64,000 nt of DNA from Bifidobacterium moukalabense DSM 27321 (GTDB lineage: Bacteria > Actinomycetota > Actinomycetes > Actinomycetales > Bifidobacteriaceae). Below the pieces are notes generated by a model that had not been told where the DNA came from, searched no databases, and saw nothing but the letters and a program-made list of their open reading frames with translations. Below, one piece after another: positions 56,824 to 64,000 of this stretch. Position 1 is the first letter of the stretch, and each line of letters starts with the position of its first letter. Position numbers and translations under genes: made by a program. Location: positions 62,001-126,000 of the forward strand of contig NZ_AZMV01000001.1 of the NCBI RefSeq assembly GCF_000522505.1, written 5' to 3'.

Positions 56824-57504
56824 ATGGGGCAGATAGTTTCGCAATTCATCGCCGATTATGGCGAACTGCTGATCGAGGGCGTGCGCGACACCATCATCAT
56901 GACCGCGGTCGCGACGCTGCTGGCCTATATGATCGGCCTGCCAATCGGCGTATTGCTCATCACCTCCACAAAGAAGGGCATCCGTCCGAATGCGGGGCTC
57001 AACACCGTACTTGGCTGGATCGTGAACATCGTGCGTTCCGTGCCGTTCATCATCCTGCTGGTGGCGTTGATTCCGCTGACCCGTCTCATTGTTGGTACCT
57101 CGCTCGGCGTTCCGGGAGCCATCGTGCCACTGGTCGTCACCGCGGCGCCGTTCGTGGCCCGTGTGGTGGAGCAATCGCTCGCCGAAGTGGACGGCAGTCT
57201 GGTGGAGGCCGCGCAAAGCTTCGGCGCCAGCAACCTGCAGATCGTGTTCAAGGTACTGCTGTTCGAAAGCCTTCCGTCGCTGATCCGCGGTGCCGCATTG
57301 ACGTTCATCACCCTGTTCGGCTTCTCCGCCATGGCCGGCACCGTCGGCGCGGGCGGACTGGGCGACATCGCCATTCGCTATGGCTACCAGCGCTACCAGT
57401 ACGACGTGATGACCGTTGCCGTGATCCTGTGCGTCATCCTCGTGCAGATTGTGCAGACCATCGGTGATGCGGTGTCGAACCGCATCGACCACCACGAGCG
57501 CTGA
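56824..57504 (+). CDS. metI: Methionine-type ABC transporter permease
   Basis: 226-aa inner-membrane permease, five predicted helices. Start MGQIVSQFIADYGELLIEGV; EAA loop in VDGSLVEAAQSFGASNLQIV. C-terminal AMAGTVGAGGLGDIAIRYGY is characteristic of MetI. Completes the metQNI transport operon. Confidence 0.92.
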   Translation: MGQIVSQFIADYGELLIEGVRDTIIMTAVATLLAYMIGLPIGVLLITSTKKGIRPNAGLNTVLGWIVNIVRSVPFIILLVALIPLTRLIVGTSLGVPGAIVPLVVTAAPFVARVVEQSLAEVDGSLVEAAQSFGASNLQIVFKVLLFESLPSLIRGAALTFITLFGFSAMAGTVGAGGLGDIAIRYGYQRYQYDVMTVAVILCVILVQIVQTIGDAVSNRIDHHER

Positions 57505-57595
57505 CGCTCCGGTCCGTTCATGATTCGACATGAGCGGACCTTGTGCTTGCTTTGCTCGCATGTGTTCGTGCGCACGATTCGCAATCAGCTCGTTT

Positions 57596-57817
57596 TCAGC
57601 CGATCGTGCGTTGGAAAAGTAGATAGAAACCTCTTTTTCCCTCATCTAAGGTTGGGAATTCCGGTATTATGGGGTGTTTTGGCTGGGTGCCTCGTGCACG
57701 ATTCGAAGGCGACCCCGCGAATCGAAATCGTGCATGCATCGCATCAGGATGCCGTTCGATGCCGCAGGTCTCGATATCACGGTACTCCTCAACGACGATG
57801 CCGCCGGGAATGCTCAT
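57596..57817 (-). CDS. Hypothetical protein, second gene of an ATGA-coupled pair
   Basis: 73-codon frame starting at ATG 57817 (MSIPGGIVVEEYRDIETCGI; ERHPDAMHARFRFAGSP), overlapping the stop of the upstream frame as ATGA. No recognised domain. The overlap and protein-like composition support it; the C-terminal 30 residues look weak. Alternatively a single gene broken by one base. Confidence 0.35.
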   Translation of the reverse strand: MSIPGGIVVEEYRDIETCGIERHPDAMHARFRFAGSPSNRARGTQPKHPIIPEFPTLDEGKRGFYLLFQRTIG

Positions 57818-58071
57818 CCGTCTCCTTCCGCTCCTGCCAAGGCGATCCACATACGGTTTCCATCCTCCGACCACCATTTCACTGGCCACGGGGTTCGGAC
57901 GAGCCCACCATTGATGACCGCATCCATACAAGGACGACGCGGAGTGGGCTGCGCCGCCCCGCACTCGTACTTCACAGCCATATCGCCTTCAAGCCCATAC
58001 TCGTTCCAGTAGTGGTTCTGCCCGCCATGACCCTTCCACTCATTCGTCCTATGGACCGTCCGTCCTTTCAC
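57814..58071 (-). CDS. Hypothetical protein (Trp/Gly-rich)
   Basis: 85-codon frame (KGHGGQNHYWNEYGLEGDMA, VKYECGAAQ, GGLVRTPWPVKWWSEDG). No recognised domain. Start uncertain (ATG 58071 or ATG 58038). It lies downstream of metI, convergently arranged. May be part of a single longer gene with the following frame. Confidence 0.4.
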   Translation of the reverse strand: MKGRTVHRTNEWKGHGGQNHYWNEYGLEGDMAVKYECGAAQPTPRRPCMDAVINGGLVRTPWPVKWWSEDGNRMWIALAGAEGDG

Positions 58072-58176
58072 TCCGTGAGTTTGCTATCATGGCAAGTAGC
58101 AGGAAATGCATGATCTGAATGGCTTTTTCCTTCAGGAAGGCAACGATTGCCCCTGCGAATGAAAGGAAACGCAACC

Positions 58177-58482
58177 ATGAAAGAATTAATACCCTATATT
58201 CCGGTGCTCGCTCTTTTAGTTCTATGGTTCTTGCAGTATACGGAAACGTCAAAACTGAAACGCATATCAGAAGATCAGCAAAGACAATTGGATAAGCTCT
58301 ACCGCCTGCTGGGAAAAGAAGAGTCTTTCGACGATAGGGTGGATCTGCCGGGAGAAACGAAGCAGCGTATAGGGGAATTGGCGCGCGAGGGAAGGAAGAT
58401 ACAGGCGATCAAAGAGCTCAGGGATGCGACCGGTCTTGGGCTCAAAGAGGCAAAAGATTACGTGGACAGATTGTGTCGTTGA
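58177..58482 (+). CDS. Membrane-anchored ribosomal L7/L12 C-terminal-domain-like protein
   Basis: 101 aa from ATG 58177 (AAAGGAAAC upstream). One N-terminal membrane helix (IPYIPVLALLVLWFLQY), a Lys/Gln/Asp-rich coiled stalk, and a C-terminal KIQAIKELRDATGLGLKEAK (DYVDRL) matching the L7/L12 C-domain helix-turn-helix that docks GTPase factors. A recurring Bifidobacterium/Actinobacteria small protein of unknown function. Confidence 0.8.
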   Translation: MKELIPYIPVLALLVLWFLQYTETSKLKRISEDQQRQLDKLYRLLGKEESFDDRVDLPGETKQRIGELAREGRKIQAIKELRDATGLGLKEAKDYVDRLCR

Positions 58483-58609
58483 TCACGTTAGGCGAAAACC
58501 AGACGCATACCTCCGCAGACGTATCTAATGCGATGAGTCACGTGATTCGGGCTCACTGAAGAAGCCCTCCGTGGTTTTGCAGTTGTTCCAGCCCGATCTC
58601 CCTCCCTTA

Positions 58610-58625
58610 GCCCGGGTCACCGGGC
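58610..58625 (+). terminator. Short terminator
   Basis: GCCCGG-GTCA-CCGGGC stem followed by ATTTT, about 130 bases after the L7/L12-like gene. Confidence 0.5.
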
Positions 58626-58670
58626 ATTTTCCATACCTGACTTTATGTATTTCGGCTGTTATGTGATGTA

Positions 58671-59180
58671 TTAGGTCCTCGGCGTGGAGGCCGCAGTCAG
58701 GTCCACTTCCTCACCCGCTACCTGGCGCTGGTGATAGAGAAGCCAATCGAGCACGCGCTGGGGCGACGCCACTCGGCGGGCGCGACGCTGAAGTATATAA
58801 GGAATCCGGAACGCACCTTGGTCGACGCCATCAGTTTCGCATTCGATCCCAGTGTCGTCCTGGGTGACGCGTCCGCTACGAGAGGTCCTGAACCTATGGG
58901 AGAATCTGGAGCCATGACCACTATCATCATGCATACGACGCATGATAACCGTGGACAACTGTTTTTGGCTTTATTCCAAAGTTTTCCATTCTTGGGAAGT
59001 CTGCCGGTTACGCTCGTTTTCCACAAGGCCCCCACAGGCACCCAAAAATAGTCCGGGAACACCGCCAACCGCGACTCCAGACGTTTGTCGTCCCTCGGAG
59101 CGGTGGCGGATACGGCGCACACCATGCATTTCCACCGCTGGCTGCAGGCCTTGATCCTTCGGTTCTTCCGGCACGCCATG
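58671..59180 (-). pseudogene. Degenerate transposase remnant (zinc-ribbon, IS1249/IS256-like)
   Basis: The reverse strand contains MACRKNRRIKACSQRWKCMV (a C-terminal half zinc ribbon as in IS1249-type transposase starts), LESRLAVF and LWNK..., then alternates frames with stops to the end. No inverted repeats could be delimited. Only a remnant of a mobile element; family assignment tentative. Confidence 0.4.
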
Positions 59181-59194
59181 TCTTTGCAGCTCTG

Positions 59195-60101
59195 TCATTG
59201 GTCTGTGAATTTTGAGTATTCCGGCTTGAGTTTGAGATTGAATGTGCACGGCGAGAGCCATAGGTGTTTAGCGAGGATGAGTTCGGTTTCGTTCGGATCC
59301 GTCTTTTCGTCGTATAATCCCGGGCGGTGCGCTATGAGCACGGTGTCCGCGTACTGGCATACAGTGTCCGAATTCTTGAGGTGGAGGAGCAGAGGTCTTC
59401 TGCCGTCTATGCGTGCCCGCCCCTGTTCCATTGCCGATGTCACAATGATGGCGGTGTCGATCTCGTTGGCGAATGATGCGAGTCTGTCCAGCGCCCTGCC
59501 TAATTCGCATCCTGAATTGTCGGCAACTGCGTCGATGTGATGCAGAGCTATGAGTTTCAGGTCGACGGTTCTTTTCAGTCTGCGGCAGGCATCCATGATG
59601 GAATCCAGAGTAATGGATCGTTCTGAATTGACATACAACGGCATATGCTCGCAAAGCGAGCAGAATGCGTCGCATAATCCCCCTTTCGTCCTCATCGAGA
59701 CTGTCGTCCGAGAGGAGGGCTTTCATCGGCATGTCGGTTTCCGCCGACATGATGCGCACTGCGATTTCGTAGCTGGACAATCGAGGACAGAAGATGGCGG
59801 ACGGCAGTCCACTCACGGCTGCGTGGCGCACGATATCCAGCTGCAAGTTCCTCGAATCAGCCAATGTCCATCCAGAGATGACCGTGAGCGTACCTCGGGC
59901 GAACCCGTTGGTGCGCTTGTCGTATTCCTTGAATCCGCTGGGCACGTAGTTTCCGTCCGCTGGATTGATGCGCTGCTTGCTCACCAGCTCCATGACCCGC
60001 AGCATCGCCGGATATATCGGCTTCAGGGCACATGAGCCTTCCCCGCTATGTGCGTCGGCTGACGCATTGCCGCCCCTGTGTTGCGTGACGGTGTGGTTCA
60101 T
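59195..60101 (-). pseudogene. DnaB C-domain homologue without Walker A (one frame break)
   Basis: From ATG 60101 (GGAAAGGAACC upstream) the protein follows the DnaB helicase C-domain: YVPSGFKEYDKRTNGFARGT, LTVISGWTLADSRNLQLDIV, IFCPRLSSYEIAVRIMSAET, RRLKRTVDLKLIALHHIDAV, IIVTSAMEQGRARIDGRRPL, NSDTVCQYADTVLIAHR and NLKLKPEYSKFTDQ. The P-loop position (GKT) reads TLADSR and the Walker B Asp reads His. It is thus a non-ATPase DnaB-like protein. A run of C5 (59679-59683) breaks the frame; with four C it reads EDERGLCDAFCSLCEHMPLY, giving about 302 aa. Confidence 0.75.
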
Positions 60102-60130
60102 CTTGGTTCCTTTCCATAAAACGATGTTAC

Positions 60131-60168
60131 AAGCATACATGCTTATGTGGTATCTTATATACAAGATA
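60131..60168. promoter_or_regulatory. Two palindromes in divergent promoter region
   Basis: AAGCAT-AC-ATGCTT (60131-60144) and TATCTT-ATATAC-AAGATA (60151-60168) lie between the DnaB-like gene (-) and the 254-aa gene (+). The second contains TTATCTTGTAT on the reverse strand, which recurs at 61838-61848 upstream of the truncated DnaB-like copy. Likely operators for an element-encoded or host repressor. Confidence 0.55.
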
Positions 60169-60198
60169 ACTTTGATACAAAAAAAGGAGGTACCAGCG

Positions 60199-60963
60199 AT
60201 GGCGACATTGTTGCTCTGTTGCAGGCATCTGGTCATTGACCCGTGCAATCGCGTGCCCGGTCATCTTCCTCGGTCCGACAGGTGGCTGGATGGCCAGAAC
60301 GATAAGTTGACGCAAGTTGTATGTGATTGGCTGTCTGATCTGGCTTGGGTCGGGTGGCGCGTGGAGGCTGGCGTTGATTCGTTCGATTCCAATGCGGTTG
60401 ACGTGCGGGACCTGCTGGAACTGCGTCCGGAGCGTGGGGAACGTGACGATCAGGGGTTTCGGGTCTCATGGTTTTCCGTCGAGCGTACCGATTCCGGAAA
60501 AACGCGAGTGTTTGACGAAGGTGGCGACGAGGTCGATGCCGAGTTCTTCGAGTGCGAGGCGTATCAGCGGCTCTGGAAAGCCGTCGATTTGCTATGGCTG
60601 ATTTTCGAGACCGGAAAGAAAGGTGACGATTCCGACCCCGACAATCGCTGCCGCTCTCTCTGCCACCGGCCGGAATCTTCCTATGAAGATCCATCGCCTC
60701 CCGATTTGGCGATCCGTCTCCTGACCGCCAAGCGATCCTTGCGGCGGTTGCGGGAATCATTGGGATCTTTCCCCGGATACCGGTTGACGCTGTTCGGAGA
60801 GGAGGGCTTCATCGTGGACGACGCGTGGTTCGAAATCATGGGGCAGGGCTGCGATCGGCTCAATGAACGCGTGCACGCCTATGCGACACGGCCGTCATGC
60901 GCGAATCCCCCGGACGACGACTTCGATCGAGAATCGATTCCACCATCTGCATACACACTGTAA
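60199..60963 (+). CDS. Unknown 254-aa protein
   Basis: Not recognised. Excellent GGAGGT 9 bases before ATG 60199. MATLLLCCRHLVIDPCNRVP, WLSDLAWVGWRVEAGVDSFD and a Cys/Asp/Arg-rich acidic protein with ERPERGERDDQ and a segment DLLWLIFETGKKGDDSDPDN. No membrane helix or signal. Divergent from the DnaB-like gene and 27 bp upstream of the FtsZ-C-like gene, so the last two form an operon. Confidence 0.6.
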   Translation: MATLLLCCRHLVIDPCNRVPGHLPRSDRWLDGQNDKLTQVVCDWLSDLAWVGWRVEAGVDSFDSNAVDVRDLLELRPERGERDDQGFRVSWFSVERTDSGKTRVFDEGGDEVDAEFFECEAYQRLWKAVDLLWLIFETGKKGDDSDPDNRCRSLCHRPESSYEDPSPPDLAIRLLTAKRSLRRLRESLGSFPGYRLTLFGEEGFIVDDAWFEIMGQGCDRLNERVHAYATRPSCANPPDDDFDRESIPPSAYTL

Positions 60964-60990
60964 AATAGACAAAAATCGAAAGGATCCGCA

Positions 60991-61440
60991 ATGCTTACCA
61001 CCGACATCGATGTCGACCGCTCAATCGTCACGTTTCGCGGTGAGGATGACAAGACGGAGCTGACTGTTTCCACAGCTCCCCTTTCCACCGTCGAGGCGAC
61101 TCCGGCCGCCCATCTTATCCCGTCTCCCGGTGTCAGTGCCGAGACCGCACTGAAACAGACCGCGGAGATCATCACATCGCTTACCGACTCGAACGGTTAC
61201 ATTCACATTGATTTTTCGGATGTCATTTCCATCTGTGCATCCGCGGCCATACGCATCATACGGTTCAATGCCGGTGATGATCCGAGCAAGGCGTTCTCGG
61301 ACGTGCTCGCCGCACAAGGCATCGACCCGTCATGCTGCGACGGGGCGCTGATCAACATTGGAGCTCCCGCCAATATTGGCCTGGCCGAAGCCACCTCATT
61401 GGCCACAATCGTGCAGGAAGCGATCCAAATCGTTACCGGA
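60991..61440 (+). CDS. Protein resembling only the FtsZ C-terminal domain (3' end lost)
   Basis: GAAAGGATC precedes ATG 60991. Residues about 52-148 follow the FtsZ C-terminal domain: ETALKQTAEIITSLTDSNGY, IHIDFSDVISICASAAIRII (cf. FtsZ INVDFADV...), then DGALINIGAPANIGLAEATS (cf. GVLxNITGGxxLxLxEV) and IVQEAI. The GTPase domain with GGGTGTG is absent; residues 1-50 are unrelated. The frame passes 61440 into antisense DnaB-like remnant sequence (to 61899 as written), so the real stop has been deleted. A possible division inhibitor acting through the T7-loop side of FtsZ (inference). Confidence 0.6.
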
Positions 61441-61787
61441 AAACAAAGTCTCCATTGGCACGCCTGTCTCTGCCGACATGATTCGTCTGCCTCTTTCGAT
61501 CGCGGACTTGTCAGGGCAGAAAAAACAGGAAGACGCACCAGCCGCGGCGGCATGTCGAGCGATAATACATCACGGCCCTCTTCGACCTTGCTCCCAGTAA
61601 TGGCAAGTTTTCCCAAGGCAAGTCCTTTGGCCCGCCGGTCATACTCGACGCATCCCATAGGTATATACCGGCCCTGGCCTCGCACGCTTGAACGCACATC
61701 GGTCAAATCCATCGCGCGGGCCATCACGTCATGGACCGTGAAGGCACCATTCCGAGTTCCGATTCCTTCCTGCTTCATAGCGACCAT
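61441..61787 (-). pseudogene. Truncated second copy of the DnaB-like gene
   Basis: ATG 61787 (GAAAGGA upstream) reads MKQEGIGTRNGAFTVHDVMA, GRYIPMGCVEYDRRAKGLAL and GKLAITGSKVEEGRDVLSLD. After a one-base loss the frame continues AAAAGASSCFFCPDKSAIER and GRRIMSAETGVPMETLF, parallel to residues 45-155 of the copy at 59195. The P-loop position here reads SKVEEGR, again without GKT. The rest is deleted, abutting the FtsZ-like gene at 61440/61441 tail to tail. Confidence 0.7.
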
Positions 61788-62083
61788 GGCCAGTCCTTTC
61801 GTCTCGACCCGAGTGCTTTCCTCATTCGATTACATCTTATCTTGTATGCACATTATCTTTTATATAAGAACTTTGGACATGGGCAAGAGATCCAGTTGAT
61901 CCCGGTCCAGCGCGAATTTCCGCATGCCGGATATCGCGGCAACAGTGGCTCATTGCGTCGCTTGGTAATCCATCCCGATCCTGGAAACGCCTACGCCGGG
62001 TAGGTAAGTCCTGTTCGTGCGCGTTCAGCCGCGTTGGCACGATGGGAAGACGGACATCGGAGATCCCCCGGCAGAGGATTGCT

Positions 62084-62131
62084 ACCTTGTAATCCTTCCA
62101 TCTTGGAAAGAGGATGAAAGGATCACAAGGT
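62084..62131. other. Imperfect 14-bp hairpin upstream of the 141-aa gene
   Basis: ACCTTGTAATCCTT (62084-62097) pairs with AAGGATCACAAGGT (62118-62131), one mismatch. It ends 15 bases before ATG 62147; possible operator or attenuator. Confidence 0.4.
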
Positions 62132-62146
62132 TGTAAGATATAGGGC

Positions 62147-62572
62147 ATGACTGAAATTGTGACGATGAAACTTGGTCCCCGCAGGGAACTTGGCTGGGTC
62201 GAGGACCTGCCAGAGGGCGGCACTCGGCATCTGGTGGGATGGGATCCCAAGATGGAAGGCGACTTCGAGGAAATCTGGCGCTCCGGCAACAGCTGGTGGC
62301 GGCTCGAACCCGGCCGGGCGGTCCGCTGCGATCTCGGCATCATCCTGACCCCCGACAACGTGGTGGCATGCGTCGCCAAGATCAACGGCATCATCAAGCG
62401 CGACGATATGCGCATGGGCTTTATCGGCAAGCCGATCCACGGCGACTACGACAACTGGATCGGCAAAATCCTCGAACGCAACGACTCCAAGAACCCCATC
62501 GCCTACTTCGACGAGCGAGCCATCCTCCCTCCCAGCAAAGTCACCAAAGACACTGAAAAGCTTAATCGCTAA
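62147..62572 (+). CDS. Hypothetical 141-aa protein, possibly a PUA-like/beta-barrel domain
   Basis: Soluble protein: ELGWVEDLPEGGTRHLVGWD, NSWWRLEPGRAVRCDLGIIL, NVVACVAKINGIIKRDDMRM, GFIGKPIHGDYDNWIGKILE, IAYFDERAILPPS. The alternation of beta strands with aromatic residues resembles small modified-base/RNA-binding barrels, but I cannot assign a family. Weak ribosome-binding site. Lies between a DnaB-like remnant and IS3 remnant. Confidence 0.55.
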   Translation: MTEIVTMKLGPRRELGWVEDLPEGGTRHLVGWDPKMEGDFEEIWRSGNSWWRLEPGRAVRCDLGIILTPDNVVACVAKINGIIKRDDMRMGFIGKPIHGDYDNWIGKILERNDSKNPIAYFDERAILPPSKVTKDTEKLNR

Positions 62573-62576
62573 TTTG

Positions 62577-62860
62577 ATGGCTTGCACCGCCAGACAAGCT
62601 CGGTCTTGTACGTGCCGTTGACGGATTCAGACATGGCATTGGCGTAGAAGTCGCCGACCATGCCGGTCGACAACAGCATGCCATATTCCATCACCCGAAG
62701 GTGGTGTACAGCGTGTTGATGTACTACGGCATCATGATGGCTGTGGTGAACGAGACCATCCGCACCACCATGCACGTAGGTGATGTTGACGGCATACAAT
62801 CGGTTCGACGACTCGGCCTCGAACTTCCTGTTCACAAGGTCGGGACTGCCGCCTAGACGC
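62577..62860 (-). pseudogene. IS3-family transposase (OrfB) remnant
   Basis: Reverse strand: NRKFEAESSNRLYAVNITYV (cf. DITYV of IS3 integrase cores), degenerate middle, then GMVGDFYANAMSESVNGTYK and TELVWRCKP. The catalytic DDE core is incomplete and the 3' end is cut after WRCKP. Confidence 0.7.
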
Positions 62861-62888
62861 GAAATGTTTTTCTTCTGGATAGATAAAT

Positions 62889-62915
62889 GGCCGTCTCTCT
62901 ACCGTAGAGACGGCC
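62889..62915. terminator. Hairpin downstream of the GIY-YIG gene
   Basis: GGCCGTCTCT / AGAGACGGCC (10-bp stem, 7-base loop) located 22 bases beyond the stop of the GIY-YIG gene (minus strand); followed by ATTTATC on that strand. Confidence 0.55.
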
Positions 62916-62936
62916 AGAATACTGAATCTTAAAGAC

Positions 62937-63776
62937 TTAGTTGTTGTTATATCCATGCTTGCGACTGTCCAACGCTTCCTTCCACCATGATTCGCGTTTG
63001 AGGATACGCTTGTCGTCAGTACGTTCATTCCAATTTTCGAGAAGCGTGTAGGTGAAATTGTCCTTCACGTAGTCGAAGCCCTTTTCTTCTACTATTTTCC
63101 TGAGCTCAACATCGCCGCCATGACCGTTTTGCACGTAATCCGACCAACGCTTCAACAACATGCCCTTATCGCTTGTAGCCGACCCGACATACAGTTTTCC
63201 AGTCGCACGATCGGTAATCACATACACGCCTTTTTGGTGTTCCAAAGCATTACGCCAGTCCATAAGATTCCTAACAATGATGCGCTCAACTTCACGCCAT
63301 GGAAGGCTGATCTGGTCATAACCGGGGAACGGATTATCATCAAACACGTCAGGCAAGACCTGAACCACTTCAAACTCATCCACGACTGTATCAGCATTCC
63401 GGAACTGGTACCGCCCCTTGTGGAATCTGATGATGACGCGACCGTACAGCGGCTTGTACTGCGCAAACTCCTTACCCTCATAGGCATAACTGTCCCACAC
63501 GTCTAAATCTCTGACGACTTTCTGCATAGTTGCGAACAGCCAAAGGTTAGGATCGTTCTTTAACCTCACTAGGCAGATTGCATTTTCGCCAACATTAAAA
63601 TGGTTCTGCTTACGACGATGAAACAACCAGCCAAGAATTTCTTCCGGATTCCTCTTGAACACTTCAATCGGATCATCATTGCTCCCTCCAGGAACGATGC
63701 AGAATCTAATCTTGGTGTGCTTCAGCTCCTCATCGTTAAGATGAAGCAAATCGTTCAGTGACAGGATCTCGTTCAT
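62937..63776 (-). CDS. GIY-YIG nuclease family protein with N-terminal beta-barrel-like domain
   Basis: 279 aa, ATG 63776. The first 170 residues (NAICLVRLKNDPNLWLFATM, YGRVIIRFHKGRYQFRNADT, ISLPWREVERIIVRNLMDWR) form a domain of unknown type. The C-terminal GIY-YIG nuclease runs GVYVITDRATGKLYVGSATS, RWSDYVQNGHGG, then YTLLENW and ILKRESWWKEALDSRKHGY (the Glu of the active site). Seen in defence- and mobile-element-associated contexts. Flanked by IS3 remnants, so probably acquired. Confidence 0.82.
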   Translation of the reverse strand: MNEILSLNDLLHLNDEELKHTKIRFCIVPGGSNDDPIEVFKRNPEEILGWLFHRRKQNHFNVGENAICLVRLKNDPNLWLFATMQKVVRDLDVWDSYAYEGKEFAQYKPLYGRVIIRFHKGRYQFRNADTVVDEFEVVQVLPDVFDDNPFPGYDQISLPWREVERIIVRNLMDWRNALEHQKGVYVITDRATGKLYVGSATSDKGMLLKRWSDYVQNGHGGDVELRKIVEEKGFDYVKDNFTYTLLENWNERTDDKRILKRESWWKEALDSRKHGYNNN

Positions 63777-63844
63777 CTCTGCTCCTTTGCATCAGACGAA
63801 GTGGCCATGTTTTTCCGTCTTTATAAGGAGGCGGCCTACATCGA

Positions 63845-64000
63845 TTGGTCTACATAATACTCGGTTTCGGCCTGTTCCGGTGTCCTACAGCCCAATGACT
63901 GGCGTAGCCGCTTCGAGTTCCACCACGAGACTCACCGGAACGTCGCCAGCTCCAGGTCGGCCGGATCCCGGAACGGCTTGCACCGCCATACCAGCTCAGT
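63845..64000 (-). pseudogene. IS3-family transposase 3' end, with internal stop
   Basis: Reverse strand reads TELVWRCKPFRDPADLELAT, FR, stop (TGA, ordinarily Trp), then VSWWNSKRLRQSLGCRTPEQ and AETEYYVDQSM. This is the C-terminus of the same IS3 transposase type as at 62577. The 5' part lies beyond the window. Inactive as written. Confidence 0.75.

Noticed and set aside
61441..61899. Continuation of the FtsZ-C-like frame to 302 aa
   Set aside because: After residue 150 the frame is exactly antisense to DnaB-like remnant coding sequence, so these residues are not native to the protein.
1..64000. CRISPR array
   Set aside because: No regularly spaced short repeats were seen; the repeats present are long direct duplications (55 bp and about 1 kb).
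1..64000. tRNA/rRNA genes and phage integrase
   Set aside because: No tRNA cloverleaf with T-loop GGTTCGAATCC-like box and no tyrosine or serine recombinase motif was recognised, so islands cannot be tied to a tRNA attachment site.

Overview
The window reads as chromosomal DNA of a Bifidobacterium (genus level only). The backbone is high-GC, with actinobacterial and bifidobacterial content: adjacent DUF3000 and ribonuclease D genes, trigger factor, pyruvate formate-lyase with its activase, PepC, glutamine-dependent NAD synthetase, a MetQNI-type importer and a glycerate kinase/GntP/CdaR locus. No rRNA, tRNA, CRISPR array, integrase or complete insertion sequence was found.

Layout. 1-15.9 kb is core: TPP-riboswitch-controlled tenA (cut by the window edge), a SWIM/SNF2 helicase, PepC, MazG, an exported HNH/excalibur protein, a K+ channel, a MATE exporter, a YccF protein, a broken D-2-hydroxyacid dehydrogenase, DUF488, Dtd, an SDR, a minimal zincin, a degenerate second Dtd paralogue and an adenosine/adenine deaminase. 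16.1-21.2 kb is a 5-kb insert bounded by a 55-bp direct repeat of the start of a macrodomain gene. It carries an orphan LIV-type binding protein, a LysR regulator, a dialkylglycine-decarboxylase-like PLP enzyme and a serine acetyltransferase. 21.7-25 kb is AT-richer and looks imported from Firmicutes-like donors (hydrolase, sugar acetyltransferase, VOC protein, AraC regulator).

25.2-35.6 kb is an accessory, probably defence-type block. It holds a GIY-YIG/DUF2075 helicase divergent from a small MazG-like pyrophosphohydrolase. A two-gene module (unknown 228-aa protein plus XRE-ImmA/IrrE peptidase) is present twice, one copy decayed. Between the copies lie a CPBP protease, a GNAT and an 803-aa membrane protein of unknown family. 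36-57.5 kb returns to core metabolism.

57.6-64 kb is a second accessory block with IS remnants. Its core is a DnaB C-domain homologue lacking the Walker A signature (two copies, one truncated), an unknown 254-aa protein and a protein resembling only the C-terminal domain of FtsZ. These look like non-catalytic derivatives of host replication and division proteins, and this is my leading candidate for an undescribed system.

A quality warning applies throughout. At least eleven frame breaks are all explained by one extra base in a homopolymer of 5-7. That one-sided pattern suggests systematic base-calling error (or strand-slippage mutation) rather than independent gene decay, so several 'pseudogenes' below may be intact in the organism.
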